From NCBI GenBank assembly GCA_023392755.1, contig JAEWNM010000321.1, forward strand, positions 1-5,374: a stretch of DNA of 5,374 nucleotides, read 5' to 3'. The DNA is from Bacillota bacterium. GTDB taxonomy: Bacteria; Bacillota; Clostridia; Christensenellales; Aristaeellaceae. Of the stretch, positions 1 to 5,374 are shown piece after piece. The number at the start of each line of letters is the position of its first letter. The first letter of the stretch is position 1. The translations under genes were made by a program, and so were the position numbers. The notes under the pieces were generated by a model that was given only the letters and a program-made list of their open reading frames with translations, made no database searches and had not been told where the DNA came from.

Positions 1-1
1 G

Positions 2-1108
2 GTCTGGCAGCTGACGGGCATTGAAACGCGAAACAGCTGCACCGCCGGGTACAAGGCGATCTGGCATAAGCAAAAGGGATACCCCGGCAAGGATTTCTTT
101 AAGGCACTTGATCCGAAGCTGGAAAACCTGGTGCAGGAAAAGCTGTCAACGGCAATATCTCCCCTGGGCCAAAAGGCAGGGGAGGTGACGGCACAGGCTT
201 CCCATTGGTGCGGCCTGAATCCCGGCACGGCCGTGGCTGTGGCCAATGTGGATGCCCACGTATGCGTGCCGGCGGTAGGCATTGACGGACCGGGCAAGCT
301 GCTGGCCATCATGGGCACATCCACCTGCCATGTCATGCTGGGGGACAGGGAACGGGAAGTGCCCGGCATGTGCGGCGTGGTGGAGGATGGCGTTATGCCC
401 GGATATTTTGGGTATGAGGCCGGTCAAAGCTGCGTAGGCGACCACTTCGCCTGGTTTGTGGACCGCTGCTGCCCGGAGGATTACCTGAAGGCTGCAAAGG
501 AACGCGGCATGGACATCCATGCCTATCTGACGGAAAAGGCACAGGCGTTAAAAGCGGGGGAGAGCGGCCTGCTGGCGCTGGATTGGTGGAACGGCAACCG
601 TTCCGTTCTGGTGGATGTAGACCTTACCGGGCTGATGGTGGGCATGACGCTTGCGACAAGGCCGGAGGAAATCTACCGCGCATTGATAGAGGCTACGGCC
701 TACGGTACCCGCATGATCGTGGAGAATTTCGTGAACAGCGGTGTGCCGGTAGAGGAACTGTACGCATCCGGCGGCATCAGCCAGAAGAACGCCATGGCCA
801 TGCAGATTTATGCCGATGTGCTGAATATGCCCGTACGTATCGCCGCCTCCAAGCAGGGCCCTGCTCTGGGCAGCGCCATATTTGCCGCGGTGGCCGCAGG
901 CAAGGCGGCTGGCGGATATGACGATGTATTCCTGGCTGCCCGGGATATGGGGAAGGTAAAGGATACGGTTTACCTTCCCATTGCGAAAAACACGGCGGTC
1001 TACGACAAGCTGTACGCAGAATACCATACCCTCCACGACTTCTTCGGCCGCGGCGGGAATGATGTGATGAAACGCTTGAAAGCGCTGCGCAAGGAAGTAA
1101 CGGAGTGA
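2..1108 (+). CDS. araB: L-ribulokinase, C-terminal part (5' end outside window)
   Basis: ATP-dependent kinase of the FGGY family that phosphorylates L-ribulose to L-ribulose-5-phosphate in the cytoplasm, the second step of L-arabinose breakdown. The reading frame is open from base 2 to the TGA at 1106-1108, giving 368 visible residues; the GTG at 131 is an internal valine, not a start. Visible motifs, in fragment numbering: AGYKAIW (Lys18), ANVDAHV (Asp84, expected catalytic base), MGTSTCH (104-110), GYEAGQSCVGDHFAWF (Glu139), LDWWNGNRS, the second FGGY signature around 209-233, GGISQKN (257-263) and a C-terminal LHDFFGRGGNDVMK. The Lys-Asp-Glu spacing (66 and 55 residues) matches the substrate-binding Lys208, Asp274 and Glu329 of the Bacillus halodurans enzyme as I remember them, which puts the missing N-terminus at about 190 residues and the full length near 558, normal for AraB. 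No frameshift is seen. araD follows in convergent orientation. Confidence 0.97.
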   Translation, partial: VWQLTGIETRNSCTAGYKAIWHKQKGYPGKDFFKALDPKLENLVQEKLSTAISPLGQKAGEVTAQASHWCGLNPGTAVAVANVDAHVCVPAVGIDGPGKLLAIMGTSTCHVMLGDREREVPGMCGVVEDGVMPGYFGYEAGQSCVGDHFAWFVDRCCPEDYLKAAKERGMDIHAYLTEKAQALKAGESGLLALDWWNGNRSVLVDVDLTGLMVGMTLATRPEEIYRALIEATAYGTRMIVENFVNSGVPVEELYASGGISQKNAMAMQIYADVLNMPVRIAASKQGPALGSAIFAAVAAGKAAGGYDDVFLAARDMGKVKDTVYLPIAKNTAVYDKLYAEYHTLHDFFGRGGNDVMKRLKALRKEVTE

Positions 1109-1120
1109 CGGGATAAGCTG

Positions 1121-1159
1121 GCGGGGGGTAGGATTTTTTTGAAAAATCCTACCCCCCGC
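1121..1159. terminator. Perfect 18-bp hairpin between convergent araB and araD
   Basis: The left arm (1121-1138, GCGGGGGGTAGGATTTTT) is exactly complementary to the right arm (1142-1159), with a 3-base loop. The hairpin begins 12 bases after the araB stop and is followed by a modest T-rich run (TCTTTTA). For araB it is a convincing intrinsic terminator. It also lies 62 bases past the araD stop on the other strand, where the T-run after the stem is poor (CAGCTTATCC), so two-way action is possible but less certain. The A/T pairs next to the loop serve as part of the stem on both strands. The arms are longer and more perfect than a typical terminator, so a dispersed repeat is an alternative. Confidence 0.85.
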
Positions 1160-1221
1160 GTCTTTTACCAAAACCTATAAAACTGACGGCGCTTTCCTGC
1201 ATGCCGCAGGATTGCTTTTAC

Positions 1222-1917
1222 CTATTTTTGCCCGTAATACGCATGCTGCCCGTGCTTGCGCTGAAAGTGTTTTTCGCTGATATGCTCGGGGCAGGCGAGC
1301 GCATCGGGGTTAATTTGCTTTGTTATGGACGCCATGGCCGCCACTTCCTCCAGTATAACGGCGTTCTCCACAGCCTTATCCGGCGTCTGTCCCCAGGTGA
1401 AGGGGCCGTGGCAGCTAAGCAATATGGCGGGCGTGTGCAGGCAGGGATTATCTTTTATGGTTTCTACAATCAGGCGGCCCGTCTCCCCCTCGTAATCCCT
1501 GTCCACCTCCGTGGTGCCAAGCGGCCTTGCGCAGGGAACGGGGCCGTGAAAGCTGTCGGCGTGGGTGGTGCCAAAACACGGGATGGGCTGACAGGCCTGT
1601 GCCCAGGCTGTGGCCATGCGGCTGTGGGTGTGGGCCACTCCACCAATCTCCGGCCAGGCTCTGTACAGTATCAAATGGGTTGGCGTGTCGCTGGAAGGGC
1701 GCAAAGCACTGTCAACCGGCTGCCCATTGTCAAGGCGCACAAGCACGATATCCGACGGCTTGAGTATACCGTAGCCAACGCCGCTGGGCTTGATGGCCAT
1801 CAGCCCGGCATCCCGGTCAATGCCGCTGACATTGCCCCAGGTCAAGACGACCAGACCGCTTTTCCACAGGGTGATATTCGCTTCGTATACCTGTTCCTTC
1901 AGTGACTGCAAATACAT
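1222..1917 (-). CDS. araD: L-ribulose-5-phosphate 4-epimerase
   Basis: Zinc-dependent class II aldolase-fold enzyme that turns L-ribulose-5-phosphate into D-xylulose-5-phosphate, the last step of arabinose catabolism before the pentose phosphate pathway; cytoplasmic, homotetrameric in known members. The 231-residue product has the E. coli AraD length. Recognisable segments: LTWGNVSGIDR (25-35), IKPSGVGY (42-49), PSSDTPTHLILY (Asp77), the zinc ligands in AHTHSR (His96, His98), GTTHADSFHG (catalytic Asp121), CHGPFTWG (third zinc ligand His170), ENAVILEEVA and a C-terminal AYYGQK (Tyr228). I chose the ATG at 1917 rather than an in-frame GTG at 1941: it aligns with the E. coli start, has an AAAGGCGG ribosome binding site 6 bases away and lies about 41 bases after the predicted transcription start. 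All active-site residues I can place are intact. It has its own promoter and is not co-transcribed with araB. Confidence 0.97.
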   Translation of the reverse strand: MYLQSLKEQVYEANITLWKSGLVVLTWGNVSGIDRDAGLMAIKPSGVGYGILKPSDIVLVRLDNGQPVDSALRPSSDTPTHLILYRAWPEIGGVAHTHSRMATAWAQACQPIPCFGTTHADSFHGPVPCARPLGTTEVDRDYEGETGRLIVETIKDNPCLHTPAILLSCHGPFTWGQTPDKAVENAVILEEVAAMASITKQINPDALACPEHISEKHFQRKHGQHAYYGQK

Positions 1918-1923
1918 GTGAAA

Positions 1924-1931
1924 CCGCCTTT
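1924..1931 (-). promoter_or_regulatory. araD ribosome binding site
   Basis: AAAGGCGG on the minus strand, 6 bases before the ATG at 1917. It decides the araD start: the GTG at 1941 would put this site inside the coding region and would lie only about 17 bases from the predicted transcription start. Confidence 0.75.
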
Positions 1932-1964
1932 CCAGCCCCACCGCTCATGGAAGCTGCTTCCTTT

Positions 1965-1993
1965 ATTATATCGGCGAACGCGGTATTTCTCAA
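1965..1993 (-). promoter_or_regulatory. araD promoter (sigma-A type)
   Basis: On the minus strand, TTGAGA (1993-1988) and a perfect TATAAT (1970-1965) are separated by 17 bases. Transcription would start near 1958, giving a leader of about 41 bases before the araD ATG. Matches to consensus are 5/6 and 6/6. This indicates araD has its own promoter, divergent from that of the gene at 2098. Confidence 0.8.
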
Positions 1994-2000
1994 GTCTTCC

Positions 2001-2023
2001 TTTATATAAACACTGAAACAGTG
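2001..2023. promoter_or_regulatory. Palindromes between divergent promoters, possible operator
   Basis: Two adjoining symmetric sequences sit between the two -35 boxes: TTTATATAAA (2001-2010, perfect 10-bp palindrome) and CACTGAAACAGTG (2011-2023, 5-bp arms around AAA). The second lies 17 bases behind the araD -35 and 4 bases in front of the other -35, a place where one regulator could act on both genes. The arms are short and such symmetry arises often by chance, so an operator role is a guess. It does not resemble the Bacillus AraR operator as I know it (ATTTGTACGTACAAAT). Confidence 0.3.
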
Positions 2024-2027
2024 GCTG

Positions 2028-2056
2028 TTGACGCGGGTTTTGCGGGATGTTACAAT
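2028..2056 (+). promoter_or_regulatory. Promoter of the gene at 2098 (extended -10)
   Basis: TTGACG (2028-2033) and TACAAT (2051-2056) are separated by exactly 17 bases, with a TG one base before the -10 box (2048-2049), i.e. an extended -10 element. Each box matches consensus at 5 of 6 positions. Transcription would begin near 2063, leaving about 35 bases of leader. Its position rules out the ATG at 2047 as the start of the downstream gene. Confidence 0.82.
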
Positions 2057-2082
2057 CTAGGCAGCATACGGAGGATATCAAT

Positions 2083-2090
2083 AAGGGAGG
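2083..2090 (+). promoter_or_regulatory. Ribosome binding site deciding a GTG start
   Basis: AAGGGAGG lies 7 bases before the GTG at 2098. This near-perfect site shows that translation starts at the GTG and not at the upstream in-frame ATG at 2047. Confidence 0.85.
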
Positions 2091-2097
2091 GAATGCC

Positions 2098-2553
2098 GTG
2101 GATTTGAAGGAAATTATGGCCAGTTGCCTGTATGACGGCACGTGGAATGGCAGCGGGGAAACGGAAAATCAGCGGAATTTCCTGAAAGCAAGGAGAAGCC
2201 TGAACAAAGCATTCGTGGAACAATATGGAAACAACAGCGGCTACCGGGGCTGGTGGCTGGATGGAATAGAGATTTGGCGCGCCGAGTGGGCGGGCCGGGA
2301 ATCGGCAATGGTATGCCTTCATCTGAAAAAGCAGGAGGAAAAGACCCGCCTATTGTTTCATGGGGTGGAAGGCCTGCATATGAAGGGGGATTTGCAGCCG
2401 CCCGGATCAAAGTGGGCGGCGGAGATATTGCTGCTTGCCTTTGCGCGGGAGCGGAAGGAGCTTCAGTGTGCCCTTGTCTGCCGGGAGGGTTTTTCCTTCA
2501 GGATGCGCTTTGCGCAGGTGATATCCGTGGAAAAGGAATCAAAAGTCCGATAG
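2098..2553 (+). CDS. Hypothetical protein, 151 residues, unrecognised
   Basis: I do not recognise this protein. The start at GTG 2098 is set by the AAGGGAGG site and the promoter at 2028-2056. The product is soluble: no signal peptide and no membrane segment. The N-terminal third is polar and probably helical (DLKEIMASCLYDGTWNGSG, then a charged ARRSLNKAFVEQYG, 31-44). An aromatic patch GYRGWWLDGIEIWRAEW follows (48-64). The rest alternates hydrophobic and polar residues (AMVCLHLKK, RLLFHGVEGLHM, EILLLAFARE, LQCALVCREGFSFRMRFAQVISVE), suggesting several beta strands. The overall pattern recalls small beta-rich Firmicutes domains such as some immunity-like proteins, but this is only an impression. 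It is transcribed alone: divergent from araD and convergent with the GH3 gene, with a hairpin after its stop. Strong expression signals and an uninterrupted frame make it a real gene. Confidence 0.8.
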   Translation: MDLKEIMASCLYDGTWNGSGETENQRNFLKARRSLNKAFVEQYGNNSGYRGWWLDGIEIWRAEWAGRESAMVCLHLKKQEEKTRLLFHGVEGLHMKGDLQPPGSKWAAEILLLAFARERKELQCALVCREGFSFRMRFAQVISVEKESKVR

Positions 2554-2579
2554 GGAATGATGATGCCACATGACCATAA

Positions 2580-2623
2580 AAAGCAAAAGCCATGCAGCAA
2601 TAAAGCGAGCATGGCTTTGCTTT
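2580..2623. terminator. Two-way terminator between hypothetical gene and GH3 gene
   Basis: AAAGCAAAAGCCATGC (2580-2595) pairs with GCATGGCTTTGCTTT (2609-2623) with one bulged A; the loop is 13 bases. Read rightwards, the stem ends in CTTTATTA; read leftwards, it ends in GCTTTTTATGG. Both strands therefore give a stem followed by a T-run, fitting two convergent genes: the stop at 2553 is 26 bases to the left and the GH3 stop is 15 bases to the right. Confidence 0.85.
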
Positions 2624-2638
2624 ATTATGCCGGGGCGT

Positions 2639-4900
2639 CTATTTGTCTTGATTCAGCCCGCTGATGATATCATGCAGCGCCGCGTGGTCCAGCGAATCGC
2701 CGGCGAAGGAGGCAATGGAGTGAAGCGGCATATCACGCATCATGGCGGCCATCATTTCGCTGCTGACTGCGGAACCTTCGCCGGCTGATTGCGTAAATCC
2801 CTGCATCCCCTGAAGGATTCTTTCCAGGTAGGGCTCTCCGTGGGGCGCGTCCATCACATCCCCCAGGGTGGAATCCATGGTAAAGCGGCAGGGGAGCGCC
2901 GGGGCACCCATGATTTCCACGGCGGCCTCAAGGCGGATATCCCTGGAGGACGCGCCGGCCAAAATGCGGTATGCTCCGTTTTCCACATGCCAGCCGGGGA
3001 GTGAGGCGTCGTAATAGGCGAATGCCCGGCGGTCCAGCGTTATGGTCACGGTCTTCGTTTCGCCGGGATTCAAAAACACTTTTTCAAAACCCTTCAATTC
3101 CTTTTCCGGACGGGATATGCCCTTGTGGGCCCCGGCAACGTATAATTGAACCGTTTCCTTGCCCGCCGTAGCGCCGGTATTGGTCACAGCCAGGGATACG
3201 CTGAGCAGCTCCCCGTCCTTCAGCCGATCTGTGCTCAATGAAAGATCACTGTAGCCAAAGGTGGTGTAGCTCAAGCCATGTCCAAAGGGAAAGCGCACAT
3301 CCATGCGTTTTGCATCGTAATGCCTGTATCCCACATAGATGCCTTCCCTGTATTCCACCGTATCCCCGTCGCCTGGGAAATGCAGATAGGAGGGATTATC
3401 CTCCAAACGGCGGGGGAAGGTTTCGGCAAGCTTGCCGCAGGGATTTGCCGCCCCGAACAGCACATCCACCACGGCACCGCCAACGGCCTGCCCGCCAAGA
3501 TACGCCTCCAGAATGGCGGGCACATTGTCTGCCCAGGGCATTTCCACGGGGGAACCGTTATGCAATACCACCACGGTGCGGGGCTGCACCTTCAATACGG
3601 CTTCCAGAAGCTTCGACTGGCAGTCGGGCATACGCATATGGGTGCGGTCATACCCCTCCGATTCATAGGCATCCGGCAGGCCGAGGAACAAGACGGCCAT
3701 ATCCGCCGCTTTTGCCGTTTGAACCGCTTGGGCAATAAGCTCCGGGTCAATCGCATCTTCATTTGTATTATATCCCCGTGCATACAGGATATCGCCATGA
3801 ACGCTTCGCACGGCCTGCATGGCGGACAGGACTTCGCTGGCGTTGATGTGGGAGCTTCCGCCGCCCTGGAACCTGGGTTCCTTTGCAAACTCGCCAATGA
3901 AAGCCACCTTTTTACTGCCGCGGATGGGCAGCAGATTTCCCTCATTTTTCAAAAGTACCATGCACTCCCTGGCGATGCGCCTTGACAGGTGATGGTGAAC
4001 ACCCCGGTCAAAGACGGCCGATGCATCCCGGCCTTCCGCATAGCGAAGCACTGCGGAAACAATCCTCTCTGCTGCCTGATCCACCGTGCTCTGGGAAATC
4101 CTTCCTTCCCTCACGGCCTTAACAAGCTGCCTGTCGCCTGCATCGGTAATGGAAGGCATCATCAGGTCAAGCCCGGCCATCACCCCCGCCACATGATCGT
4201 TGCAGGCGCCCCAGTCGGTTACGGTAAAGCCGTCAAACCCCCATTCGTCCCGAAGGATATTGGTAAGCAGCTTTTTGTTTTCACTGGCATATGTGCCGTT
4301 GACCTTGTTGTAGGAGCACATCACCGTCCATGGCTTTGATTTTTTAACGCCGATTTCAAAACCCGCAAGGTAAATTTCCCGAAGCGTACGCTCATCCACC
4401 ACGGCGTTTACGGTCATGCGCCTGTGCTCCTGATTGTTCACCGCGTAGTGCTTCAGGCTGACGCCAACATTTTTGCTTTGTACACCGCCAATGTAAGCGG
4501 CCGCCAGTTCGCCGGCCAAGAAGGGGTCTTCCGAAAAATACTCAAAGTTGCGGCCGTACAGGGGGGAGCGTTTGATGTTCACCGCCGGGCCAAGCAGGAT
4601 GGCTACTTCCTCCGCCTGGCATTCCTCACCCAGTGCCTCTCCCAATTGGCGCATCAGATCACGGTCAAAAGAACAGGCAAGCCCGGCCGCCGTTGGGAAG
4701 CATACGGCGGTAATGCTGTCGTTCAGGCCCAGATGATCGCCGGCGGCAACCTGCTTGCGCAGCCCGTGGGGACCGTCGGATACCATGACAGACGGTATGT
4801 GAAGCCTGTCCACACCTTTGATATGCCAAAAGCCTTTTCCCGAACAGAGGGAGGCCTTTTCCTCCAATGTCATTTGAGAAACCAATTCCTTCGCGTCCAT
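2639..4900 (-). CDS. Glycoside hydrolase family 3 (beta-glucosidase-like)
   Basis: Retaining exo-glycosidase, 753 residues, that removes terminal sugars from oligosaccharides. Order of domains: TIM barrel (about 1-290), alpha/beta sandwich (about 305-490), fibronectin-III-like domain (about 565-655) and a helical tail (about 670-753). Key residues: SDGPHGLR (Asp42, sugar binding), GRNFEYFSEDP (116-126), LKHYAVNNQE (Lys150, His151), the nucleophile in GFTVTDWGA (Asp229) and the acid/base in ESEGYDR (Glu415 by comparison with Thermotoga Bgl3B). No PA14 insertion is present. There is no signal peptide, so the enzyme acts in the cytoplasm on imported sugars. Start ATG 4900 is chosen over an in-frame codon at 4933 because AAAGGAG lies 8 bases upstream. 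Substrate cannot be read from sequence: GH3 members include beta-glucosidases, beta-xylosidases and alpha-L-arabinofuranosidases; nearby araBD makes an arabinose or xylose role possible. bglX-like, but I withhold a symbol. Confidence 0.95.
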   Translation of the reverse strand: MDAKELVSQMTLEEKASLCSGKGFWHIKGVDRLHIPSVMVSDGPHGLRKQVAAGDHLGLNDSITAVCFPTAAGLACSFDRDLMRQLGEALGEECQAEEVAILLGPAVNIKRSPLYGRNFEYFSEDPFLAGELAAAYIGGVQSKNVGVSLKHYAVNNQEHRRMTVNAVVDERTLREIYLAGFEIGVKKSKPWTVMCSYNKVNGTYASENKKLLTNILRDEWGFDGFTVTDWGACNDHVAGVMAGLDLMMPSITDAGDRQLVKAVREGRISQSTVDQAAERIVSAVLRYAEGRDASAVFDRGVHHHLSRRIARECMVLLKNEGNLLPIRGSKKVAFIGEFAKEPRFQGGGSSHINASEVLSAMQAVRSVHGDILYARGYNTNEDAIDPELIAQAVQTAKAADMAVLFLGLPDAYESEGYDRTHMRMPDCQSKLLEAVLKVQPRTVVVLHNGSPVEMPWADNVPAILEAYLGGQAVGGAVVDVLFGAANPCGKLAETFPRRLEDNPSYLHFPGDGDTVEYREGIYVGYRHYDAKRMDVRFPFGHGLSYTTFGYSDLSLSTDRLKDGELLSVSLAVTNTGATAGKETVQLYVAGAHKGISRPEKELKGFEKVFLNPGETKTVTITLDRRAFAYYDASLPGWHVENGAYRILAGASSRDIRLEAAVEIMGAPALPCRFTMDSTLGDVMDAPHGEPYLERILQGMQGFTQSAGEGSAVSSEMMAAMMRDMPLHSIASFAGDSLDHAALHDIISGLNQDK

Positions 4901-4908
4901 GGCTGCCG

Positions 4909-4915
4909 CTCCTTT
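4909..4915 (-). promoter_or_regulatory. GH3 gene ribosome binding site
   Basis: AAAGGAG on the minus strand, 8 bases before the ATG at 4900. It fixes the start; an extended frame beginning at 4933 would add 11 residues (MRNNISKGAAA) that are not typical of the family, and this site would then be coding. Confidence 0.85.
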
Positions 4916-4957
4916 GCTTATGTTGTTGCGCAAATAAATGTAGAACTAGGTAATATA

Positions 4958-4972
4958 CGGTATTTAAATCCG
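4958..4972. promoter_or_regulatory. Imperfect dyad in the GH3 leader, possible operator
   Basis: CGGTATTTAAATCCG contains the perfect palindrome ATTTAAAT flanked by CGG and CCG, with one extra base on one side. It lies about 22-36 bases downstream of the predicted GH3 transcription start, where a bound repressor could block transcription. The symmetry is weak and AT-rich; treat as a candidate only. Confidence 0.25.
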
Positions 4973-5000
4973 ATTGACCCTGATTCGGGCCGGTAGAACG

Positions 5001-5029
5001 AGTATATCAAATGCGTATACATATGGGAA
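5001..5029 (-). promoter_or_regulatory. Candidate promoter of the GH3 gene (extended -10)
   Basis: On the minus strand, TATACT (5006-5001) is preceded by TG one base upstream (5009-5008), an extended -10 element, and lies 17 bases from a weak -35 TTCCCA (5029-5024). Transcription would start near 4994, giving a leader of about 94 bases. A second AT-rich candidate, TATATT near 4953-4958, is closer to the gene but lacks a -35 match. The weak -35 would fit an activated or catabolite-controlled promoter. Confidence 0.5.
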
Positions 5030-5201
5030 GGGAAAATGCTTGATTTCTTTTCAGCATATACAGGCACACGGTTGCTTAACAGACCATGACAGGTGCAATT
5101 GCAGGGGAAAAATGAGTTCACTTATTCAGGAGGCAATTCCATCATTTCACACAGGTTTGTCTATGTTGTAAGAATTGTATGAATTAAATTTGTCCGAATA
5201 C
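5030..5201. other. Intergenic stretch without a convincing gene
   Basis: About 170 AT-rich bases between the GH3 promoter and the rightward promoter. The only coding hint is a 19-codon frame from ATG 5112 to TAA 5169-5171, with a weak purine run (AGGGGA) close upstream. An AGGAGG at 5128-5133 has no ATG, GTG or TTG start at a usable distance. I see no repeats, tRNA or strong hairpin here. Confidence 0.6.
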
Positions 5202-5230
5202 TTGAATTACAGAAAATGGCGTAGTATAAT
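5202..5230 (+). promoter_or_regulatory. Strong rightward promoter at window edge
   Basis: TTGAAT (5202-5207) and a perfect TATAAT (5225-5230) are separated by 17 bases, and the surroundings are AT-rich. Transcription would start near 5237 and run off the window. It indicates a further transcription unit, divergent from the GH3 gene, whose body lies beyond base 5374. Confidence 0.78.
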
Positions 5231-5241
5231 TGCCCTATAGA

Positions 5242-5290
5242 GCGGAAAGGCGAATAAACTAATGTGTTAAGTAACACAAATCTTTTCCGC
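5242..5290 (+). other. Nested inverted repeats at start of the rightward transcript
   Basis: An outer stem GCGGAAAGG (5242-5250) pairs with CTTTTCCGC (5282-5290), 9 pairs including one G-T. Inside it lies TGTGTTAAGTAACACA (5263-5278), which has perfect 7-base arms around AG. As RNA this gives a 6-pair hairpin with a 4-base loop, stacked within the outer stem, about 5 bases after the predicted transcription start. As DNA the inner 16-bp palindrome looks like a repressor operator just downstream of a promoter. The sequence can serve either role; I do not recognise a known riboswitch, 6S RNA, RNase P RNA or T-box in it. There is no long T-run after it, so it is not an obvious terminator. Confidence 0.5.
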
Positions 5291-5374
5291 CCCGGCGTAA
5301 ATGCAATATGGAAACACGACGAGCGGGTGCTTTGCTGGAGAACAGCTTATATGTAGTATGCGGAATTCCGGATT

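Noticed and set aside
1074..1088. cre-like sequence TGAAAGCGCTGCGC near the araB 3' end
   Set aside because: It matches the left part of the CcpA-site consensus but fails at three right-hand positions, and it is explained as coding sequence (LKAL).
548..1171. 207-residue open frame on the minus strand opposite araB
   Set aside because: It lies antisense to the well-supported ribulokinase, has no recognisable motif and runs through the terminator hairpin; it is a by-product of GC-rich codon use.
1201..1905. 234-residue open frame on the plus strand opposite araD
   Set aside because: It is entirely antisense to araD, whose product aligns over its full length with known epimerases; the plus-strand product shows no family features.
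1981..1988. Octamer CGGTATTT shared between the araD promoter and the GH3 leader (4958-4965)
   Set aside because: A shared 8-mer between two intergenic regions of this size is expected about half the time by chance, and the flanking bases differ.
2142..2573. 143-residue open frame overlapping the hypothetical gene in another frame
   Set aside because: It has no ribosome binding site, and the alternative frame at 2098 has promoter, AAGGGAGG site and terminator in the right places.
3278..3985. 235-residue open frame on the plus strand inside the GH3 gene
   Set aside because: It is antisense to conserved GH3 segments including the acid/base region, with no promoter or ribosome binding site seen.
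4974..5171. 65-residue open frame on the plus strand over the GH3 promoter region
   Set aside because: It has no ribosome binding site, overlaps the predicted promoter and operator of the GH3 gene, and its composition is not protein-like.
5361..5370. 10-bp palindrome CGGAATTCCG at the window edge
   Set aside because: It is short, contains a common EcoRI-type hexamer and has no context on its right side to interpret it.

Overview
The window (5374 bases, GC-rich coding sequence with AT-rich intergenic gaps) most likely comes from a member of the Bacillota, probably a Clostridia-type gut or plant-polymer-degrading bacterium. This rests on strong purine-rich ribosome binding sites (AAGGGAGG, AAAGGAG), GTG and ATG starts, consensus sigma-A promoters, and protein sequences that look like Firmicutes versions of their families. 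It is an inference; no taxonomic marker gene is present.

Layout, left to right. Bases 2-1108 (+) are the 3' two thirds of araB, L-ribulokinase, cut by the left edge. It ends in a perfect 18-bp hairpin (1121-1159). Facing it, on the minus strand, is araD, L-ribulose-5-phosphate 4-epimerase (1222-1917). Between araD and the next gene lies a divergent promoter region (about 1918-2097) with two near-consensus promoters back to back and a small dyad between them. The gene at 2098-2553 (+) encodes a 151-residue protein that I do not recognise. A hairpin (2580-2623) separates its 3' end from that of a large convergent gene on the minus strand (2639-4900), which encodes a cytoplasmic glycoside hydrolase family 3 enzyme with all the expected catalytic residues. 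The last 470 bases contain no convincing complete gene. They hold the GH3 promoter (minus strand), a strong promoter pointing right off the window (5202-5230) and, just after it, a nested inverted-repeat structure (5242-5290).

How the genes work together. AraB phosphorylates L-ribulose and AraD converts L-ribulose-5-phosphate to D-xylulose-5-phosphate, so these are the last two steps of L-arabinose catabolism. The isomerase AraA is not in the window. The GH3 enzyme could release sugars from imported oligosaccharides; the family includes beta-glucosidases, beta-xylosidases and alpha-L-arabinofuranosidases, so a link to arabinose-containing glycans is plausible but not shown. araB and araD are convergent with separate control signals, unlike a classical araBAD-type operon.

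Most of this is ordinary sugar catabolism. The points worth a second look are the unrecognised 151-residue protein with its own strong promoter, the structured region behind the promoter at the right edge, and the unusually long perfect hairpin between araB and araD. I found no evidence of a CRISPR array, mobile element, tRNA or rRNA.
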